A stretch of 12,332 nt of DNA from WARW01 sp964582365 (GTDB lineage: Bacteria; Patescibacteriota; Microgenomatia; UBA12405): the NCBI GenBank assembly GCA_964582365.1, contig CAZOQV010000020.1, positions 1-12,332 of the forward strand. Direction: 5' to 3'. The position numbers were made by a program, and so were the translations under genes. This document shows, piece after piece, positions 6,839-12,332 of this stretch. Numbering within the stretch: the stretch's first letter is position 1; every line of letters begins with the position of its first letter. The notes below the pieces were generated by a model. The model did no database searches. It was given only the letters and a program-made list of their open reading frames with translations, and was not told the DNA's origin.

Positions 6839-6852
6839 TGCCTATTATTTTT

Positions 6853-8265
6853 ATGAATAAATTAAAATTAACCAAAATTGTGGCGACCATTGGTCTTGCC
6901 TCAGAAACAGCCGAACAAATTAGTTCACTAATTGATGCCGGAGTAAACATTTTTCGTTTTAATACTAAACACTCCACTCCAGAATGGCATGATGAACACA
7001 TTAAATTAGTTCAGAAAGTCGCCGACTCGAAGAACGTTATTATTGGTATTCTTCTTGATCTTCAAGGTCCAGAAATCCGTCTTGAAACTCGCGATAAAGT
7101 TGATATTGAAGTGGAAAATGGTCAAGAGATTACTATTGGCTCATCTTTTACCGACGGTATTGACGTTATTATTCCTCACTCCGCTGTTTTTAAATTGTTA
7201 AAACCAGGCGATGATTTGTTTATCGATGATGGTTTTATTGAAACAGAAGTAATTTCTGTCCAAGAATATTCAATCAATGTTCTAATTAAAAATAGTGCTG
7301 TTATCAAACATCGAAAAGGTGTTAACTTACCAGGTGCCGACATTGATTTTCCTTCTTTAATAGAGAATGATATCCTTCAAATTGAAAAAAATGCCCGTAA
7401 TAAGGTTGATTTTGTCGGGCTATCCTTCGTTCGTAGAGCCGCCGATATTAAATTGCTTCGCATTGAAATGCAAGAAAGGGGAATGGATGCCAAAATCGTT
7501 GCCAAGATTGAAAATCAAGCCGCTTTAGACAATATTGATGAAATTATAAAAGAGACTGACGCTGTTATGGTCGCTCGTGGTGATTTAGGAATCGAAGTAC
7601 CAATTGAACAACTTGCTTTTTGGCAGGAAACAATTATCCGCAAATGCCGTATTGCCAACAAACCAGTGATCACTGCTACTCAAATGCTTGAATCTATGAT
7701 TCATCATCCTCGTCCAACCAGAGCCGAAGCAACCGATGTTGCCAATGCTGTCTATGATGGCACCGATGCTATTATGTTGTCATCCGAAACCGCCAGCGGA
7801 AAATATCCTATTAGAACTGTCGAAACTATGGCTCGAATTGCCAGTTGGAATGAAACTCATCGACCAGTCGGGTTAAATCCTGATTTTATTAGCGATGATG
7901 CTACTTCCAATATTGCTAAATCAGCTATCAGTATTACTAAATCAGGCCTAAATCCTAAAATTGATTCCATCATTGTTTTTACTAGTACTGGTAATTCTGC
8001 TCAATTAATTTCTCGATATCGCCAAAACGTTCCAATCATCGCCGTTACTGGAGACAAAAAAGTGGCCGAATATATGGCAATATCTTTCGGAGTAATTCCT
8101 TTTGTCACTGATTTTCCCAAAGGTTTATTCACCACTCCTGAAAAAATTCTAGACGAATTAATTGACAATAAACTCATAGATAAAGGTGATCGTGTCATTA
8201 TCGTTCATGGTTCTCATTGGCAAGAAGAGGGGCTTACCAACGCCCTCCAAATTACCACTGTCTAA
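6853..8265 (+). CDS. pyk: Pyruvate kinase
   Basis: Pyruvate kinase (470 residues) catalyses the last step of glycolysis, phosphoenolpyruvate + ADP to pyruvate + ATP. Active-site residues are present: R35 and N37 (RFN), D69 in LDLQGPEIR, K218 and E220 in KIENQ, MVARGDLGIE with D244, and T276 in ITATQML, followed by the signature block ESMIHHPRPTRAEATDVANAV. The B domain occupies about 75-155 and the C-terminal domain runs from about 330 to the end. The loop that is usually NFSHG reads NTKHS, replacing the potassium-liganding serine with K39, while E74, typical of potassium-dependent enzymes, is kept. The start is the ATG at 6853. It lies divergent from the permease gene. The 214 bp after it contain the promoter region of the next gene; no terminator hairpin is visible. 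Confidence 0.97.
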   Translation: MNKLKLTKIVATIGLASETAEQISSLIDAGVNIFRFNTKHSTPEWHDEHIKLVQKVADSKNVIIGILLDLQGPEIRLETRDKVDIEVENGQEITIGSSFTDGIDVIIPHSAVFKLLKPGDDLFIDDGFIETEVISVQEYSINVLIKNSAVIKHRKGVNLPGADIDFPSLIENDILQIEKNARNKVDFVGLSFVRRAADIKLLRIEMQERGMDAKIVAKIENQAALDNIDEIIKETDAVMVARGDLGIEVPIEQLAFWQETIIRKCRIANKPVITATQMLESMIHHPRPTRAEATDVANAVYDGTDAIMLSSETASGKYPIRTVETMARIASWNETHRPVGLNPDFISDDATSNIAKSAISITKSGLNPKIDSIIVFTSTGNSAQLISRYRQNVPIIAVTGDKKVAEYMAISFGVIPFVTDFPKGLFTTPEKILDELIDNKLIDKGDRVIIVHGSHWQEEGLTNALQITTV

Positions 8266-8347
8266 GAAGGATTTGATCTTAATTAATAGTTTCAAAAGCC
8301 AAGTATTCGGCAATTATTTTATGTTGTTTGATTAAAATAGCGTGCTT

Positions 8348-8376
8348 TTCAAAAAGTAAAGAAATAATCTTATAAT
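8348..8376 (+). promoter_or_regulatory. Promoter of cysteine-hydrolase gene
   Basis: TTCAAA (8348-8353, 4 of 6 bases of the consensus -35) is followed after exactly 17 bp by TATAAT (8371-8376). Predicted transcription starts near 8383, giving a leader of about 97 bases, long for this window. The rest of the 8266-8479 spacer is AT-rich and holds a tandem repeat (8384-8403) and no gene that I can support. Confidence 0.5.
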
Positions 8377-8383
8377 ATTGTTT

Positions 8384-8403
8384 TATATAGTAATATATAG
8401 TAA
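8384..8403 (+). repeat. Perfect 10-bp tandem repeat at the predicted start site
   Basis: TATATAGTAA occurs twice without a gap, immediately downstream of the -10 box of the hydrolase promoter. The period of 10 bp is about one helical turn, so both copies face the same side of the DNA, as direct-repeat operators do. It could also be chance slippage in AT-rich sequence. Confidence 0.45.
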
Positions 8404-8468
8404 AATAGCCCCGCATATTAAAAATTTGTGTTAGAAAAAGTATTTTTAAAATTAAATAAAGAAAGGTT

Positions 8469-8473
8469 AGGTG
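8469..8473 (+). promoter_or_regulatory. Shine-Dalgarno site of the cysteine hydrolase
   Basis: AGGTG, complementary to the 16S rRNA tail, lies 6 bases before the ATG at 8480. It is one of only two well-placed Shine-Dalgarno sites in the window; the other belongs to pncB. Confidence 0.6.
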
Positions 8474-8479
8474 TAAAAA

Positions 8480-9172
8480 ATGGGAGCATTTCCTGTTTTT
8501 TTTAACTACAGTAGACAAAGGGTAGGTGAATTGTGGCCAGTTAATTATTCAGAAGTAGAAAGAGTGGCTTTATTTTGGCAAAAAAAGTTCAAAATTAAAC
8601 CTTTTTTTCAAGATGAAATCAAAATATTTTTCGTAATAATTGACGGCCAACTGACATTTTGCATGCCAAGTCTTAATGAGTTGTACGTTGAAGGGGCCGC
8701 TGAGGATTGTCTCCGGATAGCCAAATTCATTTACAAAAATGTTGATGTCATCACTGAGATTGCTCCAACGTTAGATACTCATCTCGTATACCAAATCTTT
8801 TATCCGCTTTTTTGGATTAATAATCGTGGTGAACACCCTATAAAAAATCAAACAGTCATCTCTTATGATGATGTTAAAAAAGGTGTTTGGAAGGTTAATC
8901 CTACTGTAGCTGATATTGTCGCCAACGGTGACTATGATTGGTTACAAAAATACGCCCTACATTACACTCAAAAATTAACCGAAGGCGGCCGTTATTCTTT
9001 GGTAATTTGGAATTATCATGGAATGACTGGAAGCGTTGATCATGCTTTAATGCCCATTCTGGATGAAGCTTCCTTTTTTCATTCAGTGGTCAGAGGCAAT
9101 GAAAGAAATTTTCAAACAAGGCTCTCTTCTGAACTTCGCGGATATTATCCACCAAACCTAAGTGAGCCATGA
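8480..9172 (+). pseudogene. Nicotinamidase/isochorismatase-like cysteine hydrolase, 3'-truncated
   Basis: The first 212 or so residues belong to a cysteine hydrolase of the nicotinamidase/isochorismatase superfamily, in the longer subtype with GEHP and WNYH motifs. D55 (VIIDGQLTF) is the catalytic aspartate position. TLDTH (97-101) and the histidine of WNYH (180) match the D-x-H...H metal site. DHALMPILDEASFFHSVVRG (187-206) is typical of the subtype. Homology stops at FQT (211-213), just where the catalytic lysine (KG) should follow. The region with the catalytic cysteine is missing. The last 17 residues are read from antisense pncB sequence, and the frame ends by chance at TGA. It has a Shine-Dalgarno site, AGGTG (8469-8473), 6 bp before the ATG, unlike most neighbours. 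As read it cannot be active. Nicotinamidase activity is inferred partly from the pncB neighbour. Confidence 0.75.
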
Positions 9173-9824
9173 ACCATTCGTGTGCCTGAGTACCGATGGC
9201 TTTAATATTGTATTTCATGGCCAAATAAACATTTGAAGTTCCGATGAAACTTTTACATTTCGAAGATAATTTTTCCACTACGTAGTCCTGCCATTCAGCC
9301 GAATAGCGTCTTCTTGTTCCCATATCAACTAAAGGTAATTTATACTGATTAATCAACTCAATTTTTTTATTAAGTCGATTAATACCTTCCTGTTTTATCG
9401 CTCCAAAATTGCTTGTTGCTTTGAAATAAAGTTCGCTGACAATGGCCAAAAGGGGAACTTCATATAAAATTGTATCCACCCATAAGCCGGAAATTTTTAT
9501 TTCCAAATACCCATTGTTATTAATTGCCTTAACACAGCTTGAATCAAACCTAAAATTAGTTAAAAAATCGATATAATCGCTTTTTAAAAACCGGATTGAC
9601 CTAAGAAATTTTTCCTCCTTTTTTGTTAAGTGCAAATTTTCCATCATTTTCACTTGCTGGTTTACATTTTTGGCCAAAAAGCCCAGTTTTACATCCTTGT
9701 CTCTGCAGATAAAAGTATATTCTACTTTTGTCTTTGGATATTGATGGTAAACCGCTTGTTGCATTGTCAGTTTATAAAAATCCGTATCTGTGAAATGCTT
9801 GACGACTCGCTTTCTGTATCTCAT
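9090..9824 (-). pseudogene. pncB: Nicotinate phosphoribosyltransferase, C-terminally truncated
   Basis: The N-terminal 238 residues match E. coli-type PncB, which converts nicotinate + PRPP to nicotinate mononucleotide with ATP (Preiss-Handler NAD salvage). Visible marks are DTDFYKLTMQQAV near the start, YTFICRD, SSELYF-like helix, MGTRRRYS, FIGTSNVYLA and GTQAHEWF, whose histidine (H215) is at the position of the phosphorylated histidine. Homology ends at VQKRALFE (231-238). The next six residues, NFFHCL, are antisense of the hydrolase gene. About 155-160 residues are missing compared with the roughly 400 of E. coli PncB, including the SFGIGT/SDNLD region. The start is the ATG at 9824, 8 bp after GGGAGG; the TTG at 9830 would be too close to that site. 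As read the enzyme should be inactive. Confidence 0.85.
9108..9121. other. Junction joining truncated hydrolase and pncB genes
   Basis: Plus-strand hydrolase homology persists to about 9118 and minus-strand pncB homology begins at about 9111. The join therefore lies within or beside TTCAAACA, a few bases that fit both genes (Phe-Gln of the hydrolase; Phe-Glu of PncB on the other strand). Both genes lose their 3' parts here. The simplest explanation is a deletion across the 3' ends of two convergent genes at a short shared sequence, or an assembler joining across the same short sequence. Confidence 0.7.
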
Positions 9825-9832
9825 TGCCAATG

Positions 9833-9838
9833 CCTCCC
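9833..9838 (-). promoter_or_regulatory. Shine-Dalgarno site of pncB
   Basis: On the minus strand GGGAGG lies 8 bases before the ATG at 9824, a near-ideal ribosome-binding site. It decides the start in favour of ATG 9824 over TTG 9830. Confidence 0.7.
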
Positions 9839-9842
9839 TTTT

Positions 9843-9878
9843 TATTTTGTCTCAATAGAGAACACTCTAGACAAAATA
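9843..9878 (-). repeat. Inverted repeat / hairpin in the pncB leader
   Basis: TATTTTGTCT (9843-9852) and AGACAAAATA (9869-9878) are perfect 10-bp arms with 16 bases between them. Inside them AGAG (9857-9860) and CTCT (9865-9868) add four more pairs around a four-base loop, leaving a four-base bulge. In the pncB mRNA this hairpin would sit directly before the GGGAGG site. CAATA (9853-9857) could instead pair with TATTG (9896-9900) further upstream in the RNA, so alternative folds are possible. It may be a protein operator or an RNA control element. It lacks a following U tract on either strand, so it is not an obvious terminator. Confidence 0.5.
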
Positions 9879-9921
9879 TTGCCCACAGTGCTCCCTATTG
9901 AAAAGAAATCAAAAAATTAAT

Positions 9922-9954
9922 TTTAAAAGAGCGATTGCTTGATCATCTTTTAAA
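9922..9954. repeat. Second inverted repeat in the pncB-nudix/NMNAT spacer
   Basis: TTTAAAAGA (9922-9930) and TCTTTTAAA (9946-9954) are perfect 9-bp arms around a 15-base loop. It lies in the predicted leader of pncB. The arms are mostly A and T, so chance is possible, but it is the second clean inverted repeat within 115 bp. Confidence 0.35.
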
Positions 9955-9988
9955 TGCTTAAATCTATTAACAATCAAACAATATTAGC

Positions 9989-10017
9989 TTGAATTATAGC
10001 ACATAATATGGTATAAT
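9989..10017 (+). promoter_or_regulatory. Promoter of the Nudix-NMNAT gene, with divergent -10 for pncB
   Basis: TTGAAT (9989-9994), a 17-bp spacer and TATAAT (10012-10017) preceded by TG (10009-10010, an extended -10) form the best promoter in the window. Start is predicted near 10024, leaving about 27 bases of leader without a Shine-Dalgarno sequence. The flanking arms GAATTATA (9991-9998) and TATAATTC (10012-10019) are an inverted repeat, so the minus strand also carries a TATAAT (9993-9998) that could start pncB transcription with a leader of about 160 bases. The rest of the 9825-10050 spacer holds the two inverted repeats listed separately. Confidence 0.6.
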
Positions 10018-10050
10018 TCACACTTATAAGACTGTTAATTTTAATAAAAT

Positions 10051-11328
10051 ATGACCAATTTTGAAAACGAAAAACAACCTCAAAAATTTACAAATTGGAA
10101 AAATTTCGACAGGTCAAATTATCATCCAAATTACAGTCTTTCTAAAGAAATTTTAGGTCAAGATTGGGCAGATCCTGAAGATTTGTCAAAGCTAAATAAA
10201 ACTAGTTTCTTCTCTTATACCGGTTTAATAGAAATCGATGAAAATGGGAGACCTTTAAACCCTAATGGACCCACTGGAATTGAAGGACGAGGTGTCTTAG
10301 GTAGATGGGGAGCTAACTTTGCCGCTGATCCGATTGTTACTCGAATAAATGATGAAAATTTTCTAGAATTAATTGTCATTAAAAGACAAGATAGCGGTAG
10401 ATGGGCTTTACCTGGTGGTATGGTTGATAAAGGGGAGAAAGTAACCGCTACTTTAGCTCGAGAATTAAACGAAGAATCTTCAGCTAAACTTGATTTTAAA
10501 AAAGCTATTAAGATTTACCAAGGTTATGTTAATGATCCTCGCAATACTGACAATGCTTGGATGGAAACAGATGCTTATTCGCTTCATTTGTCACCCAAAG
10601 AAGCCAAAACAATTACTCTTAAGGCCGGTGATGATGCTAGTGATACTAAATGGATGATATGCAAAAAAGAAGATATAAATTCTTTATATGCCAGTCATTC
10701 TTCCTTTGTGAATTTAGCCATTTTAGATTTTCAACAAAAAAAGAATTGTACTGTTTTAGAAAACGGCCAAGTTGTTTTTAAAGAAAAAGAAAAATATTTT
10801 CCTCAAGCTTTAGTTATTGGTCGATTTCAGCCTCTTTGTAATCATCATGTTGAAATCCTCAAAGAAGTTTTAAAAGTATCCGGTGCTCGTAAATTACTTT
10901 TAGGCCTAGGTGTTTCTGAAAAACCTGACGAAAGAAATTTTCTTGATTTTAATGAAAGAAAAGAGATGTTGATCCCAATTTTAGATAATTTGGATATAGA
11001 GTGTGAAATTAGGCCGATAACAGATATTAACAATCCACCTAAATATGGAGAACATGTGGAGTCGGTTTTTCCAGAAATGAATGAATCCAATACTAAGATT
11101 TTTACTGAAAATGCTTACACCAGTGATTGCTTTATTAAATATGGTCATAATTATCAAGTTGTTCCTACCACTACTACTTTATCGATCAGAGCCACTGAAG
11201 TTCGTCAACTTATGATTGAATCAGAAGATTGGACTAAATTAGTACCTAGTCATGTGGCCGAAATTATTAAGAAAAATAATTACATCGGTCGACTTAAACA
11301 GATCAAAAACCAAGATTCTCAAAAATAA
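10051..11328 (+). CDS. NUDT9-type ADP-ribose pyrophosphatase fused to NadM-type NMN adenylyltransferase
   Basis: A 425-residue bifunctional protein. Residues 1-225 resemble NUDT9-type ADP-ribose pyrophosphatase (ADP-ribose to AMP + ribose 5-phosphate): NWKNFDRSNYHPNYS (15-29), WADP (39-42), NGRPLNPNGPTGIEGRG (65-81), LGRWGANFAADPIVTR (83-98), a Nudix box with G123, E129, R137-E138 and E141-E142, GYVNDPRNTDNAWMET (158-173), AGDDA and LYASHSSF. Both metal-binding glutamates are kept, unlike the inactive TRPM2 homology domain. Residues 250-417 are a NadM-type NMN adenylyltransferase (NMN or NaMN + ATP to NAD or NaAD): GRFQP (257-261), GLGVSEK (285-291), NERKEML (301-307), IRATEVR (379-385) and LVP..VAEII. 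The HxGH motif is altered to C263-N-H265-H266. Known NadM-Nudix enzymes have the opposite domain order. It has its own strong promoter and lies divergent from pncB. Confidence 0.9.
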   Translation: MTNFENEKQPQKFTNWKNFDRSNYHPNYSLSKEILGQDWADPEDLSKLNKTSFFSYTGLIEIDENGRPLNPNGPTGIEGRGVLGRWGANFAADPIVTRINDENFLELIVIKRQDSGRWALPGGMVDKGEKVTATLARELNEESSAKLDFKKAIKIYQGYVNDPRNTDNAWMETDAYSLHLSPKEAKTITLKAGDDASDTKWMICKKEDINSLYASHSSFVNLAILDFQQKKNCTVLENGQVVFKEKEKYFPQALVIGRFQPLCNHHVEILKEVLKVSGARKLLLGLGVSEKPDERNFLDFNERKEMLIPILDNLDIECEIRPITDINNPPKYGEHVESVFPEMNESNTKIFTENAYTSDCFIKYGHNYQVVPTTTTLSIRATEVRQLMIESEDWTKLVPSHVAEIIKKNNYIGRLKQIKNQDSQK

Positions 11329-11391
11329 CTAAGAAATCAACCTAATATTTTCTCAAATTTAAAACAGCCAAAGAAAGGGTTAAAATCTATT

Positions 11392-12332
11392 ATGGTAAAA
11401 ATCCAAAAAATATTTTTAGGTATCTTTTTTCTTCTTTTTTCATTCGTTCTTTTCTCTTTTCCCATAAAAGCCATTAGTGACGCTTCGTCAATCGAAGCCA
11501 CTGTCACTCGAATAATTGAAGAAAAAGAAATTGAAATAATGGAATTTAGCCAACTTTATCAAAAACTTGAGTTAGAATTGTCAACTTCTGATGATAAAAA
11601 AATCATTATCGAAAATGGCAACCAGCCAATGGCAAATATTATTAAATATGTCGTCAATGATCGCGTATTAGTTAATCTAACAACTGGGACGGAAGGAGAT
11701 GAATATGTTATTGTCGATTTTGTTCGTAAAGATAGTTTAATTCTTTTATCAATATTATTTATTATTTTACTTGTAGTTATCGCTAAATGGAAAGGATTAT
11801 TTTCTCTTTTCGGTATGATTTTTACTTTTTTTATTATTTTTATTTTTGTCTTACCTCGGATATTAGCCGGTGACAATCCTGTTTTGATTGCTGTTGTAGC
11901 CTCTTTAATTATAATTCCAGTTTCCTTTTATTTGGCTCACGGATTTAATAAAAAAACCACCATCGCCGCAATCAGTTCCATCATTAGTTTAATAATCACT
12001 GCGGTTTTAGCCTCAATTTTTACTCAAATAGGTCATCTAACTGGCTTATCTTCAGAGGAAGCAGGAATGTTGTCAATCGATCAAGGCAATCTAAATATGA
12101 AGGGGATATTGCTCGCCGGAATTGTGATTGGTGCCTTAGGTGTTCTTGATGATATTACTATTTCTCAAGCAGCCATTGTTGATGAACTAGCCACCACTGC
12201 TAAATTAACTAAAACCAAAGATCTTTACAATCGATCAATGGTAATTGGCAAAGATCATATTACTTCCATGGTCAATACTTTAGTCTTAGCTTATGCCGGT
12301 GCATCCTTACCTTTACTTCTGATTTTTACCAA
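11392..12332 (+). CDS. YibE/F family membrane protein (partial, runs off the window)
   Basis: The frame is open from the ATG at 11392 to the window end (313 codons, no stop), so the C-terminus is missing. An N-terminal hydrophobic stretch (about 5-26) ending near FPIKAISD looks like a signal peptide or membrane anchor. An extracytoplasmic part of about 90 residues follows, then at least five to six membrane helices. GALGVLDDITISQAAIVDEL (from about 248) and GKDHITSMVNTLVLAYAGAS are the conserved YibE/F motifs. The family is widespread in Gram-positive bacteria and its function is not established. It starts 63 bp after the Nudix-NMNAT gene on the same strand. AAAGGG lies 12 bases before the ATG, a weak and rather distant ribosome site. 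Confidence 0.88.
   Translation, partial: MVKIQKIFLGIFFLLFSFVLFSFPIKAISDASSIEATVTRIIEEKEIEIMEFSQLYQKLELELSTSDDKKIIIENGNQPMANIIKYVVNDRVLVNLTTGTEGDEYVIVDFVRKDSLILLSILFIILLVVIAKWKGLFSLFGMIFTFFIIFIFVLPRILAGDNPVLIAVVASLIIIPVSFYLAHGFNKKTTIAAISSIISLIITAVLASIFTQIGHLTGLSSEEAGMLSIDQGNLNMKGILLAGIVIGALGVLDDITISQAAIVDELATTAKLTKTKDLYNRSMVIGKDHITSMVNTLVLAYAGASLPLLLIFT

Noticed and set aside
6838..6852. TTG start for pyruvate kinase at 6838
   Set aside because: The TTG overlaps the TATAAT box, and the ATG at 6853 starts at the normal N-terminus of the family.
8279..8518. Minus-strand open frame of 79 codons across the pyk-hydrolase spacer
   Set aside because: Its translation is low-complexity and AT-driven, it overlaps the start of the hydrolase gene, and it covers the predicted promoter and repeat.
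9090..9172. Treating the hydrolase/pncB overlap as an ordinary convergent 3' overlap
   Set aside because: The other overlaps here are 15-21 bp and leave both proteins full length. This one is about 80 bp and both proteins stop being family-like at the same point.
9843..9878. Rho-independent terminator
   Set aside because: The stem is AT-rich and is followed by an A run (minus) or mixed sequence (plus), not by a U tract.
10845..11090. Minus-strand frame of 81 codons inside the Nudix-NMNAT gene
   Set aside because: It is antisense to a clearly conserved NMNAT domain and its translation shows no recognisable motif.
11559..11876. Minus-strand frame of 105 codons near the right end
   Set aside because: It is antisense to the YibE/F gene, whose family motifs are clear, and it is low-complexity.
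1..12332. TGA recoded as glycine, as in some Patescibacteria
   Set aside because: No recognisable gene contains an in-frame TGA, and the FemAB-like gene ends at a TGA exactly where the family ends.
1..12332. CRISPR array, insertion sequence, phage or toxin-antitoxin system
   Set aside because: No regularly spaced repeats, transposase-like motifs, terminal inverted repeats or typical toxin-antitoxin gene pairs were found on either strand.

Overview
The window looks like chromosomal DNA from a small-genome bacterium of the Candidate Phyla Radiation (Patescibacteria), most likely the Microgenomates side. This is inferred from very AT-rich coding DNA, tightly packed genes whose 3' ends overlap, an almost complete lack of Shine-Dalgarno sequences, and a gene mix typical of that group (FemAB-type transferase, LssY_C protein, YibE/F protein, rubrerythrin, salvage enzymes). 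The standard genetic code fits: no recognisable gene contains an in-frame TGA. I could not run a database search, so all family names come from motifs read by eye.

Layout. The left part (1-2489) is read on the minus strand: tRNA-Ser(GGA), a Nudix hydrolase, a small HxGH nucleotidylyltransferase, rubrerythrin and a patatin-like lipase. At 2490-2528 transcription diverges from a palindromic double promoter. To the right lie a YhhQ-type transporter gene that has lost its middle and folC. folC runs tail to tail into a minus-strand FemAB-like gene. A second divergent spacer (4960-5048) leads to an LssY_C membrane protein, which overlaps tail to tail with a minus-strand ArsP_2/DUF2899-type permease. 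A third divergent spacer (6756-6852) leads to pyruvate kinase.

The right part (8266-11328) is a pyridine-nucleotide (NAD) salvage and recycling region. It holds a nicotinamidase-like cysteine hydrolase (+), a nicotinate phosphoribosyltransferase pncB (-) and a bifunctional protein (+). The bifunctional protein joins an N-terminal NUDT9-type ADP-ribose pyrophosphatase to a C-terminal NadM-type NMN adenylyltransferase. The hydrolase and pncB are each cut off before their C-terminal domain, and the two cut ends are joined tail to tail near 9110-9120, so neither should be functional as read here. The window ends inside a YibE/F membrane protein.

The most interesting points are: (1) the NUDT9-NadM fusion, whose domain order is opposite to the known NadM-Nudix enzymes; (2) the reciprocal truncation of two NAD-salvage genes plus a second apparent internal deletion in a queuosine-precursor transporter, which is either recent gene erosion or a repeated assembly error; (3) a contrast in expression signals, where most genes have a perfect TATAAT box directly in front of the ATG (leaderless mRNA) while the two damaged NAD genes have long leaders and clear Shine-Dalgarno sites.
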